30,054 nt of DNA from DASUAO01 sp046484625 (lineage in GTDB: Bacteria > Actinomycetota > Acidimicrobiia > IMCC26256 > PALSA-555): contig JAWOIO010000025.1 of NCBI GenBank assembly GCA_046484625.1, positions 1 to 30,054 of the forward strand, given 5' to 3'. How positions within the stretch are numbered: the first letter of the stretch is position 1; the number at the start of each line of letters is the position of its first letter. Below the pieces are notes generated by a model. The model saw only the letters and a program-made list of their open reading frames with translations, had not been told where the DNA came from and ran no database searches. The translations under genes and the position numbers were made by a program. This document shows, piece after piece, positions 7,130 to 13,380 of the stretch.

Positions 7130-8192
7130 ACCGCACTCGCAGGGCGCCCGGGCTGCCGGTCTCGCAGTGACCGACGACACTGGCGGCGAGCGTGTCCCGC
7201 TCGCGCAGTGCAGTAACGAGGTCGTCGGCCCGACCGGGGTCGACTGCGAGCAACAGCCCGCCCGAGGTCTGGGCGTCGGCGAGGAGCAGCTGCTCGTCCA
7301 TCGGGAGGTCGCCCCAGTCGACGGGCGCGGTCCCGCTCACGAATGCGTGGTTTCGTTGCGTCCCGCCGGCGACCATCCCGGCAGCCAGGAGCTCGCGCAC
7401 GCCGTCGATCACGGGGACCGCCTCGGCGTCGACCGTCGCCGCGACGCCCGAGGCCGCGGCCAGCTCTCGCAGATGGCCGAGGAGGCCGAACCCGGTCACG
7501 TCGGTCGCGGCGTGGACGGCATCGCCTAGCTCGACCGCGGCGTCGCGTGCCGAAGCGTTCAGCGTGGTCATGATCTCGATCGCGCGGGCGACCAGCGCGG
7601 GTGGCGCGGCATCCCGCTTCACTGCCGTGGAGATGACCCCCAGTCCGATCGGCTTGGTGAGCACCAGGGCGTCGCTCTCACGAGCGCCGGCGTTCGTCAG
7701 CACCCGGTCGGGGTGCACGGTCCCGACCACCGCGAGGCCGTACTTGGGTTCTCCGTCGTCGATGGAGTGGCCGCCCGCGATCAGCGCGCCGGCGCCCCGA
7801 ACGACGTCGGCACCACCGTCGAGGACGCGCGCGAGCAGCTCGAACGGTAGGTTCTCGCGCGGCCACCCGACGAGGTTGAGCGCGAGCAACGGTGACGCGC
7901 CCATCGCATAGATGTCGGACAGAGCGTTCGTCGCCGCGACGCGGCCCCAGTCGTAGGGGTCGTCGACGATCGGCGTGAAGAAGTCGGTCGTGACCACGAC
8001 GGCGAGGTCGTCGCGCAAGCGGTACACCGCCGCGTCGTCGGAAGTGTCGAAGCCGACGAGCAGGTCCGGGTCCGCCGCCGCATCGCTCGCGCGCACGAGG
8101 CCGAGCACCGTGCGAAGGTCTTCGGGCGACAGCTTGCAAGCACAACCTGCGCCGTGTGAGAACGCGGTCAGACGGACGGGTTCCGTCGGCAC
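7128..8192 (-). CDS. selD: Selenide, water dikinase (selenophosphate synthase)
   Basis: 354 residues, close to the 347 of E. coli SelD and collinear with it. The N-terminus reads VRLTAFSHGAGCACKLSPEDL, with the active-site Cys17 (Cys, not Sec) and Lys20. Further features are LVGFDTSDDAAVYRL, VVTTDFFTPIVDDPYDWGRVAATNALSDIYAMGASPLLALN, AGGHSIDDGEPKYGLAVVG, TDVTGFGLLGHL and ADAQTSGGLLLAV. SelD makes selenophosphate from selenide and ATP for selenocysteine tRNA, 2-selenouridine tRNA or selenium cofactors. The GTG start at 8192 is set by the RLTxFSHG N-terminus. No selA, selB, selC or ybbB is in the window and no neighbour shows an obvious Sec codon, so the end use of selenium is not visible. It lies 12 bases after the NlpC/P60 stop and is probably co-transcribed. 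Confidence 0.95.
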   Translation of the reverse strand: MPTEPVRLTAFSHGAGCACKLSPEDLRTVLGLVRASDAAADPDLLVGFDTSDDAAVYRLRDDLAVVVTTDFFTPIVDDPYDWGRVAATNALSDIYAMGASPLLALNLVGWPRENLPFELLARVLDGGADVVRGAGALIAGGHSIDDGEPKYGLAVVGTVHPDRVLTNAGARESDALVLTKPIGLGVISTAVKRDAAPPALVARAIEIMTTLNASARDAAVELGDAVHAATDVTGFGLLGHLRELAAASGVAATVDAEAVPVIDGVRELLAAGMVAGGTQRNHAFVSGTAPVDWGDLPMDEQLLLADAQTSGGLLLAVDPGRADDLVTALRERDTLAASVVGHCETGSPGALRVR

Positions 8193-8204
8193 CTCAGTGG
8201 CGCG

Positions 8205-9275
8205 TCAGGTGACGCGCGCCGCCCCGATGGGGCTGCCCCAGATCCCTCGCAGCGACACCTGGTCCTGGCTGCTGGACGCGTCGATGATCTGGCCGCCACC
8301 GATGTAGAGCGCAACGTGGCTCGACCCGCCGGGACCCCAGAAGATGAGGTCGCCGGGCTGGATCGCGTTGAGCGGCACGTGCGGCAATGACGCGTACTGC
8401 GAGCCCGAGGTGCCGGCGATGCTCACACCAGCGGCCCGCCACGCGGCCCCGGTGAGACCGGAGCAGTCGTAGTTGGCGGGACCGTGCCGGTCGCTGCCGT
8501 TCGAGTAGCCGGCGCCCACGGCGGCGCGCGCGAAGGCGATGGCTTGGGATGCGCTCCCGTTCGGCGGGCCGACGTCCGGGAACTTCTCCGGGCCGGCCGG
8601 GCGGTCCGCGATGGTCTGCGCGACGGCGGCGGCACGGCGGGCCTGCTCGGCGGCGACGGCGGCGGCGATCTCACCCTCGAGCTTGTCGAGGATCGTCTGC
8701 TGCTCGGCGCGGGCGCTCTCGACCGCGGCCTTGGCCGCTGCGATCTTCTCGCCCTCGGCGGCCGCGGCGTCGCGTGCCTGGCGCGCGGTGGTGCGCTCGA
8801 GGTCGAGGTCCTGCTGCGCGGCAGCGAGCTGTTGGATGAGCTCGTCGTCCTTGTTCGCCTGGGCCTTGGCGTACTTCCCGCGCTTCAGGAGGTCGACGGT
8901 TGCACTGAAGTCGAGCTCGGCGGTGGAGTCGCCGCGGAGGCTCCGCTTGTACAGCGACGCGAGGTTGGCGCGTACGAGGGTGATGATCCGGTCGACCTCT
9001 TGCTTGGCCGCCACGATCTGGGCCTCGGCGTCGAGGGCGTGCTGCTGTGCTGTGTCGCGCTGCTCCTCGGCCTCGTGGAGGCGCTCGCCGAGCGCACTGA
9101 TCTCGACGTCGGACGCCTCGATCTGGTCCTGGATCTGGGCGGCCTGCTCCTGCTTGCTCCCGGTCGGCGCCGGCGTCTGCGCTTGGGCGATGCCGGTCGA
9201 CGCGACGAGCGTCGTCACGAGCATCCCGAACGTGAGGGGACGACAGAGACGGCGGAGGCGGGAGGCGGGAGTCAT
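8205..9275 (-). CDS. Secreted NlpC/P60 peptidoglycan endopeptidase with N-terminal coiled coil
   Basis: 356 residues from ATG 9275. A signal peptide is evident: Arg-rich start (MTPASRLRRLCRPL), hydrophobic TFGMLVTTLVASTGIA and an AQA cleavage site near residue 32. Residues about 40-220 are Ala/Glu/Gln/Lys-rich heptad-like coiled coil (QIQDQIEASDVEISALGERLHEAEEQ and following). Residues about 240-356 are the NlpC/P60 domain: catalytic Cys271 in NYDCSGLTGAAW, QYASLPHV, GDLIFWG, His320 in SSHVALYIGGG and Asp332 as third residue. This matches the actinobacterial RipA/RipC-type layout; members cleave the gamma-D-Glu-mDAP bond, mostly for cell separation, and the coiled coil restrains activity. An upstream in-frame start would bury the signal peptide, so ATG 9275 is preferred. 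Confidence 0.92.
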   Translation of the reverse strand: MTPASRLRRLCRPLTFGMLVTTLVASTGIAQAQTPAPTGSKQEQAAQIQDQIEASDVEISALGERLHEAEEQRDTAQQHALDAEAQIVAAKQEVDRIITLVRANLASLYKRSLRGDSTAELDFSATVDLLKRGKYAKAQANKDDELIQQLAAAQQDLDLERTTARQARDAAAAEGEKIAAAKAAVESARAEQQTILDKLEGEIAAAVAAEQARRAAAVAQTIADRPAGPEKFPDVGPPNGSASQAIAFARAAVGAGYSNGSDRHGPANYDCSGLTGAAWRAAGVSIAGTSGSQYASLPHVPLNAIQPGDLIFWGPGGSSHVALYIGGGQIIDASSSQDQVSLRGIWGSPIGAARVT

Positions 9276-9299
9276 GAGGTCAGTCGGAGTGCGCACGTC

Positions 9300-9336
9300 G
9301 CCCACAACGGTGGGCTCGACGGAGGATGCCACCCTA
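9300..9336 (-). promoter_or_regulatory. Promoter and 5'-UTR hairpin of NlpC/P60 gene
   Basis: On the minus strand TAGGGT (9336-9331) fits a -10 box, putting the start of transcription near 9324 and a leader of about 50 bases before ATG 9275. The leader holds a perfect 6-bp hairpin, GCCCAC-CGTT-GTGGGC (9315-9300). The leader is too short for a ydaO-type c-di-AMP riboswitch, which often precedes such genes. Confidence 0.4.
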
Positions 9337-9393
9337 GACAATCTGACCCGCACGATGCAGGACCGGAGTCTGAGGGGCCTTGTCCGTGCGGCA

Positions 9394-9882
9394 TCACGCC
9401 GGGACGATCGGCCAGCCCTCGGTCTTTGCGGGGTCGCCGGTGCCCTGCACGATGGGCACCGTCCAGGCCATCGCCTTGGCGACCTGGCGGACCACCCGCT
9501 GCCACTCGGTGGGGTCCCAGCCCTCGGCCGCGGCGACGAGCGAGGTGTCCTGCCGCAGGAAGACCAACGCGGGCAGCCGCTCGAGCCCCAGGCTCGAGAC
9601 CAGGGCGAGGTCGGGGTCGACGAAGGTCATGACGTCGCGCTCCACCGGCCCGAGCAGGCGGCGCGCGATCTCGTCCGAGCCGGCGACCACGAACGCGCAC
9701 GTGCAGTCGGCGTCGCCGAGCGTCGCGAAGATCCTGCGCCCGACGGGGATCCACGCCGCGGCCTCGGACCGGCCCGGGAGGACCAGAAGGCACAGCCGGA
9801 ACATCGTCGACCAGTCGTCGACGGTGCGCGTGACTCCGGCGCTCGTGGCGAGGGCGAGCGACGGGTCGGGGTTCTTCGCCAT
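9394..9882 (-). CDS. Hypothetical protein, possibly thioredoxin-fold
   Basis: 162 residues I do not recognise by name. The order of segments suggests a thioredoxin-like fold without the redox CxxC: DDWSTMFRLCLLVLPGRSEAAAWIPVGRRIFATLGDADCTCAFVVAGSDE, then DVMTFVDPDLALVSSLGLERLPALVFLRQDTSLVAAAEGWDPTEW, where LPALVFLRQD resembles the cis-Pro strand and the final helix follows. The only close cysteines are in DCTC (residues about 59-61). No signal peptide or membrane helix. ATG 9882 has TACCTT 8 bases upstream. It is the first gene of a minus-strand run toward NlpC/P60 and selD, 118 bases away. The fold is inference; a profile search would decide. Confidence 0.6.
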   Translation of the reverse strand: MAKNPDPSLALATSAGVTRTVDDWSTMFRLCLLVLPGRSEAAAWIPVGRRIFATLGDADCTCAFVVAGSDEIARRLLGPVERDVMTFVDPDLALVSSLGLERLPALVFLRQDTSLVAAAEGWDPTEWQRVVRQVAKAMAWTVPIVQGTGDPAKTEGWPIVPA

Positions 9883-9890
9883 CGCCGAGG

Positions 9891-9896
9891 AAGGTA
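9891..9896 (-). promoter_or_regulatory. -10 box for hypothetical gene
   Basis: TACCTT on the minus strand, 8 bases before ATG 9882; fits the short-leader pattern seen at several genes here. Confidence 0.35.
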
Positions 9897-9939
9897 GCGC
9901 GTCGCGGGCCGGACCCGGGCACTCCAGGACCCGCCGACA

Positions 9940-9945
9940 TAGGGT
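9940..9945 (+). promoter_or_regulatory. -10 box for LEA-like gene
   Basis: TAGGGT, about 34 bases before ATG 9980. Transcription would start near 9952, leaving a short leader that holds the GAGGAG ribosome-binding site. Confidence 0.35.
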
Positions 9946-9979
9946 GGGTCGGACGGGACGCAGACCGAGGAGCGATCAG

Positions 9980-10216
9980 ATGAGCACAACCGAGCCCGAG
10001 GGCACCGCACCCGAGAGCCAGTCCGGAGTCGACAAGGCCAAGGACGCCGCCGGGGACATGGCCGGCAAGGCCAAGGACATCGCAGGCGACGTGGGCGGCA
10101 AGGCCAAGGACATCGCAGGCGACGTGGCCGGCAAGGCCAAGGACGCAGCCGGCGTCGCCGGCGAGAAGGCCGGTGGTCTCTTCGAGAAGGTCAAGGGGCT
10201 CTTCGCCAAGGAGTAG
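9980..10216 (+). CDS. Small LEA-like 11-residue repeat protein
   Basis: 78 residues from ATG 9980, with GAGGAG 9 bases before it. After an acidic start (MSTTEPEGTAPES), residues 18-61 are four 11-residue units of the form KAKDxAGDxxG, followed by EKAGGLFEKVKGLFAKE. Ala/Lys/Asp/Gly 11-mers are the hallmark of group 3 LEA-type and related stress proteins (also seen in CsbD/YtxH-like small proteins), which are disordered in solution and fold into amphipathic helices on drying or on membranes; the amphipathic tail LFEKVKGLFAK would suit membrane contact. Function in stress protection is inference from composition. A larger in-frame ORF upstream is the shadow of the opposite gene, so the RBS-linked ATG is used. 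Confidence 0.8.
   Translation: MSTTEPEGTAPESQSGVDKAKDAAGDMAGKAKDIAGDVGGKAKDIAGDVAGKAKDAAGVAGEKAGGLFEKVKGLFAKE
10031..10162 (+). repeat. Four 33-base tandem units inside LEA-like gene
   Basis: Units at 10031-10063, 10064-10096, 10097-10129 and 10130-10162. The middle two are nearly identical in DNA (recent duplication), the outer two have diverged. Each encodes one 11-residue KAKD repeat. Confidence 0.85.
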
Positions 10217-10223
10217 GCGAACG

Positions 10224-10253
10224 GGCCATCGGGCTCAGCCGAACCCGATGGCC
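10224..10253. terminator. 10-bp hairpin between convergent genes
   Basis: GGCCATCGGG (10224-10233) and CCCGATGGCC (10244-10253) form a perfect stem with a 10-base loop, just after the LEA-like gene and covering the last codons of the MBL gene. Likely bidirectional terminator. Confidence 0.65.
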
Positions 10254-11077
10254 TTCAACATCGCCGGGGGCATCTCGTCGCGGCCCTCGGCGAGGAGTGC
10301 CGCCCGTTCGATGTTGATCTGGTCGCGCTCCTCCCGCTCCAGCCACGTGTCCCACGGGCCGGGCGGGATGGCGCCGGCGACGCAGTGACGCAGGTAGTCC
10401 TGGAGCGCCCGGACCTCGGCCTCGCCGCCGACGGGCCCGTGCCCCGGGATGATGACCTCGGCCAGGTCGGCGACCGCGTCGAGCACGTCGGCCCAGGTCG
10501 CGGGGTCGCCCTGGAACGCGAGGGGCGTCACCCCGAAGAAGCAGAGGTCGCCGGCGAAGCACACGTCGACGTCGGCCACCACTGCCATCAGGTCGCCCGT
10601 GGTGTGACCGGTGGCCGGCAGGATCTCGATGCGGGGCGTGAGCTGCGCGGGTCCGTCCACGAGATGCGTGACCGGGCGCGTGCCGTGCTCGGCGAGGTCG
10701 TCGAACCCGGCCTCGAACGCGGGCATGAACGCCTTGTACGCGTCGACCGGCATCGCCTGGTCGAGGAGTGCGCTCGTCTCCGGCGAGGCGTAGATCGCGG
10801 CCGCGGGGAACGCTTTGGTGCCCCCGACATGGTCGACGTGCGCGTGCGTGAGGACGACTCGCTTGACGGGGCGCTCGAGCGCGGCCACCGCAGCCGCGAA
10901 CGGCTCCCACTGCTCGCGCACCATGAGCGTGTCGATGACGGTGATCCCGTCGTGGTCGACCACGACGCCGGCGTTGCTCACGCCCGACTCCCCGCCGGGC
11001 TGGAGCCACGCGAGCACGCCGTCGGCCACTTCGGTGAGCCCGGCAGGAGTGGAGGCGGTGGGCGGCGGTTCGGTCAT
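10235..11077 (-). CDS. MBL-fold metallo-hydrolase
   Basis: 280 residues from ATG 11077. Metallo-beta-lactamase fold signature THAHVDHVGG supplies the first metal site (HxHxDH); GHTTGDL gives the next His, CFAGDLCFF the bridging Asp, and IIPGHGPVGG the last His. The N-terminal GVLAWLQPGGESGVSNAGVVVDHDGITVIDTLM is the usual first strand pair. The subfamily resembles SoxH/quinoprotein-relay and glyoxalase-II-like hydrolases, with no specific substrate visible. A TTG at 11092 could add five residues, but TACGCT lies exactly 6 bases before ATG 11077, so the ATG is preferred. It is divergent from the lyase gene with 30 bases between, and the two promoters interleave there. Confidence 0.88.
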   Translation of the reverse strand: MTEPPPTASTPAGLTEVADGVLAWLQPGGESGVSNAGVVVDHDGITVIDTLMVREQWEPFAAAVAALERPVKRVVLTHAHVDHVGGTKAFPAAAIYASPETSALLDQAMPVDAYKAFMPAFEAGFDDLAEHGTRPVTHLVDGPAQLTPRIEILPATGHTTGDLMAVVADVDVCFAGDLCFFGVTPLAFQGDPATWADVLDAVADLAEVIIPGHGPVGGEAEVRALQDYLRHCVAGAIPPGPWDTWLEREERDQINIERAALLAEGRDEMPPAMLKAIGFG

Positions 11078-11083
11078 CGACGA

Positions 11084-11089
11084 AGCGTA
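11084..11089 (-). promoter_or_regulatory. -10 box, leaderless MBL gene
   Basis: TACGCT on the minus strand, ending 6 bases before ATG 11077. Transcription about 7 bases after the box would begin at the start codon. Confidence 0.5.
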
Positions 11090-11093
11090 CAAG

Positions 11094-11099
11094 TAGCGT
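11094..11099 (+). promoter_or_regulatory. -10 box for lyase gene
   Basis: TAGCGT, ending 8 bases before ATG 11108. It sits back to back with the opposing TACGCT box, 4 bases away. Confidence 0.45.
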
Positions 11100-11107
11100 T
11101 CTGGCCC

Positions 11108-12049
11108 ATGTCCGAGCGATCACGTCACCTGCCCCGCCGAGCCTGCCTGTCGGTTCCCGGCTCGAGCCCGAAGATGCTCGCCAAGGCGGCCGGTCTCGGC
11201 GCCGACATGGTCTTCCTCGACCTCGAGGACGCGGTCGCGCCCCTCGAGAAGGAAGCCGCGCGCGACCACATCGTCGAGGCGATCAACACCCACGACTGGG
11301 GCGACTCGGTCCTCTGCGTGCGGGTGAACGCGTGGGACACCGAGTGGACCTACCGCGACGTGATCCACGTCGTCGAGGGAGCGTCCGAGCGGCTCGACGA
11401 GCTCATGCTGCCGAAGGTGCAGTCGGCCGCAGAGGTGCAGGCGCTCGACATGCTCCTCACCCAGATCGAGGCCCACACGGGCCGGAAGACGACCGTGGGC
11501 ATCGAGGCCCAGATCGAGACCGCACGCGGGCTCATCAACGTCGACGACATCTGCGCGGCTTCGCCCCGGCTCGAGACGATCATCTTCGGGCCGGCCGACT
11601 TCGCCGCGTCCACCGAGATGCCGGTCCTCACGGGCGGGGTGCAGATCCCCGAGTACCCGGGCGACCACTTCCATTACGTGTTCTCGCGGATCCTCATGGC
11701 GGGGCGAGCCAACGGGCTCCAGGTGATCGACGGCCCGTTCCTGAAGATCAAGGAGCTCGACGCCCTGCGCGACTACGCGATGCGCACGAGGATCCTCGGC
11801 TACGACGGCAAGTGGGCGCTGCACCCCGACCAGGTCGCGGTCATCAACGAGGTGTTCACGCCCACACAGGAGCAGTTCGACACCGCGCTCGACATCCTCG
11901 AGGCCTACGAGAAGGCCACGACCGAGGGCGGTGCGGGCGAGCGCAAGGGTGCGGTGATGTTCGGCGACGAGATGATCGACGAGGCGAGCCGCAAGATGGC
12001 GATCAAGTTCGTGAGCCGCGGCGAGCGTGCCGGGATGTCACGCTCCTAG
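11108..12049 (+). CDS. CitE-like lyase, probably malyl-CoA/beta-methylmalyl-CoA lyase
   Basis: 313 residues of the HpcH/HpaI aldolase/citrate lyase beta family. ACLSVPGSSPKMLAKAAGLGADMVFLDLEDAVAP opens the TIM barrel. Arg72 (VRVNAWDT), Glu137 (QIET) and Asp164 (GPADFAAS) align with the CoA-ester-binding Arg and metal-binding Glu/Asp of Rhodobacter Mcl1. GKWALHPDQVAVINEVFTPT is the C-terminal motif of stand-alone CitE proteins, and the length suits Mcl1 (about 318). Such enzymes cleave (S)-malyl-CoA and beta-methylmalyl-CoA to glyoxylate plus acetyl- or propionyl-CoA, with Mg2+; citramalyl-CoA lyases look similar. Two other genes here fit the same pathway (13371-15011 and 19299-19805). Start at ATG 11108, close behind a -10 box. 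Confidence 0.85.
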   Translation: MSERSRHLPRRACLSVPGSSPKMLAKAAGLGADMVFLDLEDAVAPLEKEAARDHIVEAINTHDWGDSVLCVRVNAWDTEWTYRDVIHVVEGASERLDELMLPKVQSAAEVQALDMLLTQIEAHTGRKTTVGIEAQIETARGLINVDDICAASPRLETIIFGPADFAASTEMPVLTGGVQIPEYPGDHFHYVFSRILMAGRANGLQVIDGPFLKIKELDALRDYAMRTRILGYDGKWALHPDQVAVINEVFTPTQEQFDTALDILEAYEKATTEGGAGERKGAVMFGDEMIDEASRKMAIKFVSRGERAGMSRS

Positions 12050-12054
12050 CCACT

Positions 12055-12096
12055 TGATGCGTCTCCCACCCGCCCGTGGCGGGGTGAGCAACGCAC
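12055..12096. terminator. Hairpin element, copy 1 (repeated at 27636)
   Basis: Between convergent stops. CACCCGCC (12067-12074) pairs with GGCGGGGTG (12078-12086) leaving one bulged G; an outer TGCGT (12058-12062) pairs with ACGCA (12091-12095). The element opens with TTGATGCGTC and contains CACCCGC and GCGGGGTGAGC, all shared with the hairpin at 27636-27682. Likely terminator; possibly a dispersed palindromic repeat. Confidence 0.6.
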
Positions 12097-12106
12097 GTCC
12101 TCGCGA

Positions 12107-12823
12107 TCAGGGTTCGCCGTCGATCCCGAGGTCCTCGGCGATCTCCTCAACGGTCTCGATCCCCGAGGTGTGGCGCCGACGGGCGCGCCGCACCGACCAC
12201 ACGACGATCACGATCGTCGCCAGGGTGAACCACCATCGGTACCGGCCGACCAAGTCCACGACGTCGAGCAGCGGCTCCGAGAACGCCTCGCCTGCCCACC
12301 AGATCAGCACCAGACGGACGGCGGTCCCGCCGAAGTTCGCGATCGCGAACCCCGGAACCGACATGCCGCTCGCGCCCGCCAATGTGCAGATCATGTTGTT
12401 GGGCGCGATGACCACGATCGGATAGGCGGCACGCCGGAACCAACGCTCGATCGCGCGGACGCTGCCGGGTGCGCCCATCCGCTGTTCGGTCCAGTTGATC
12501 GCGGCGTCGCCGTAGCGCTGTCCGAACACGTAGAACAGCGGGTCGGTGAGCAGCAGGCGGACCATGCCCACCACGAAGAACGGCCAGAAGCCGACCTGTG
12601 GCGCGACGAGCACGAGGAAGCGGTTGCGGGGGATGAGGGCCTCGAGCACGAGCGGGGCCTCGACCAGCAGCGTCGGCGAGATCGCGTCCCCGATCGTGGC
12701 GACCACCATGATCGTGACCATCGGGACGACGAGCACCGCCAGCCGGCGACGTTCGTCGCGGGAGCGTCCACCGCCGGAGACTGGGACGGGGTCGGGTTGC
12801 CCTTCGCCGGACAGGTCGGTCAC
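12107..12823 (-). CDS. DedA/VTT-family membrane protein
   Basis: 238 residues from GTG 12823. After a hydrophilic start come membrane segments LAVLVVPMVTIMVVATIG, NRFLVLVAPQVGFWPFFVVGMVRLLLTDPLFYVFGQRYG, the re-entrant-type AAYPIVVIAPNNMICTLAGASGMSVPGFAIANFGGTAVRLVLIWW and the final WWFTLATIVIVVWSV. The DP-x(3)-Y--G-x-R-YG segment and the Ala/Gly/Pro-rich AGASGMSVPGFAIAN stretch are those of DedA (SNARE-associated/VTT) proteins, half-transporters linked to lipid flipping and envelope homeostasis. The usual acidic/Arg pair is less clear. The cytoplasmic tail is charged (HTSGIETVEEIAEDLGIDGEP). It diverges from the next gene with 39 bases between; AGGA lies 8 bases before the GTG. Confidence 0.7.
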   Translation of the reverse strand: MTDLSGEGQPDPVPVSGGGRSRDERRRLAVLVVPMVTIMVVATIGDAISPTLLVEAPLVLEALIPRNRFLVLVAPQVGFWPFFVVGMVRLLLTDPLFYVFGQRYGDAAINWTEQRMGAPGSVRAIERWFRRAAYPIVVIAPNNMICTLAGASGMSVPGFAIANFGGTAVRLVLIWWAGEAFSEPLLDVVDLVGRYRWWFTLATIVIVVWSVRRARRRHTSGIETVEEIAEDLGIDGEP

Positions 12824-12850
12824 GCCGGAATCCTGACAGGTCGCGAGGGG

Positions 12851-12856
12851 TACCCT
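12851..12856 (+). promoter_or_regulatory. -10 box, leaderless start
   Basis: TACCCT ending 6 bases before GTG 12863, so the mRNA would begin at the start codon. Confidence 0.5.
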
Positions 12857-12862
12857 GGCGCC

Positions 12863-13345
12863 GTGGAGCTGCTCGTGGGCGTCGTGGTGGTCACCGCCGC
12901 CGGATTCGCGTGGCGCCTCCACCGCCGCCGCCCGGGCGTCCCGCTCTCCTGGCAGACGAGTCAGAGCGTCGCCGCCGACCTGCACCGGCGCATGCACCGA
13001 GCCGTCGACCGCACCAGGGGAACGGTGCGCGACGCCCGCCGGCGCGGGGTCCCGACCGAGAGCCACGAGGGGCTGCTCGACGACCTGGCGGCAACCGCCC
13101 GCGCCCTCGATGACCAGCTCGTGCTCGCGTCGAAGCTTCCGTTCAAGGCGCGCCACAAGGCGCTCCTCGGTCTGCGGTACCGGATCATGACCCTGGAGCG
13201 CACGGGCGACCGGATCGGTCGAACCGCGATCGAGGCCGCGAGCCCGTTGGTCGACGGCGTCGACGAGTCGCTCACCCGGATCAACGATCGCCTCGACCTC
13301 GTCGAGGACGCCCGCCGGGAGCTTCGCCAGCTCGGCGAACCCTGA
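12863..13345 (+). CDS. Hypothetical single-helix membrane-anchored protein
   Basis: 160 residues, not recognised. The first 17 residues (MELLVGVVVVTAAGFAW) form one membrane helix or uncleaved signal, followed by a basic stop-transfer stretch RLHRRRPG. The rest looks almost wholly helical and highly charged (DLHRRMHRAVDRTRGTVRDARRR, GLLDDLAATARALDDQLVLASKL, DRIGRTAIEAASPLVDGVDESLTRINDRLDLVEDARRELRQL), without cysteines or a catalytic motif, so a cytoplasm-facing helical bundle on a membrane anchor is likely. The GTG start is fixed by a TACCCT box 6 bases before it and by the helix; longer frames upstream overlap the DedA gene. It ends 25 bases from a convergent dehydrogenase gene. Confidence 0.7.
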   Translation: MELLVGVVVVTAAGFAWRLHRRRPGVPLSWQTSQSVAADLHRRMHRAVDRTRGTVRDARRRGVPTESHEGLLDDLAATARALDDQLVLASKLPFKARHKALLGLRYRIMTLERTGDRIGRTAIEAASPLVDGVDESLTRINDRLDLVEDARRELRQLGEP

Positions 13346-13362
13346 CGCCAAAACGCGAGGGA

Positions 13363-13380
13363 CGGGGGGTTCAGCCCCCG
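13363..13380. terminator. Hairpin between convergent genes
   Basis: CGGGGG (13363-13368) and CCCCCG (13375-13380) pair across a 6-base loop; the stem takes in the stop codon of the dehydrogenase gene. A CCAAAACGCGAGG stretch precedes it. Confidence 0.5.

Noticed and set aside
9276..9353. Earlier start for NlpC/P60 at 9353
   Set aside because: It would place about 26 residues before the signal peptide and put the likely -10 box (9331-9336) within the coding region.
9276..9393. ydaO-type c-di-AMP riboswitch before the cell-wall hydrolase
   Set aside because: Only about 118 bases lie in the gap, with the likely transcription start near 9324. The only structure seen is one short hairpin.
12824..13351. 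Upstream extension of the DedA-like frame to 13351 (minus strand)
   Set aside because: It is antisense to the helical hypothetical gene; the hydrophobic protein fits GTG 12823.
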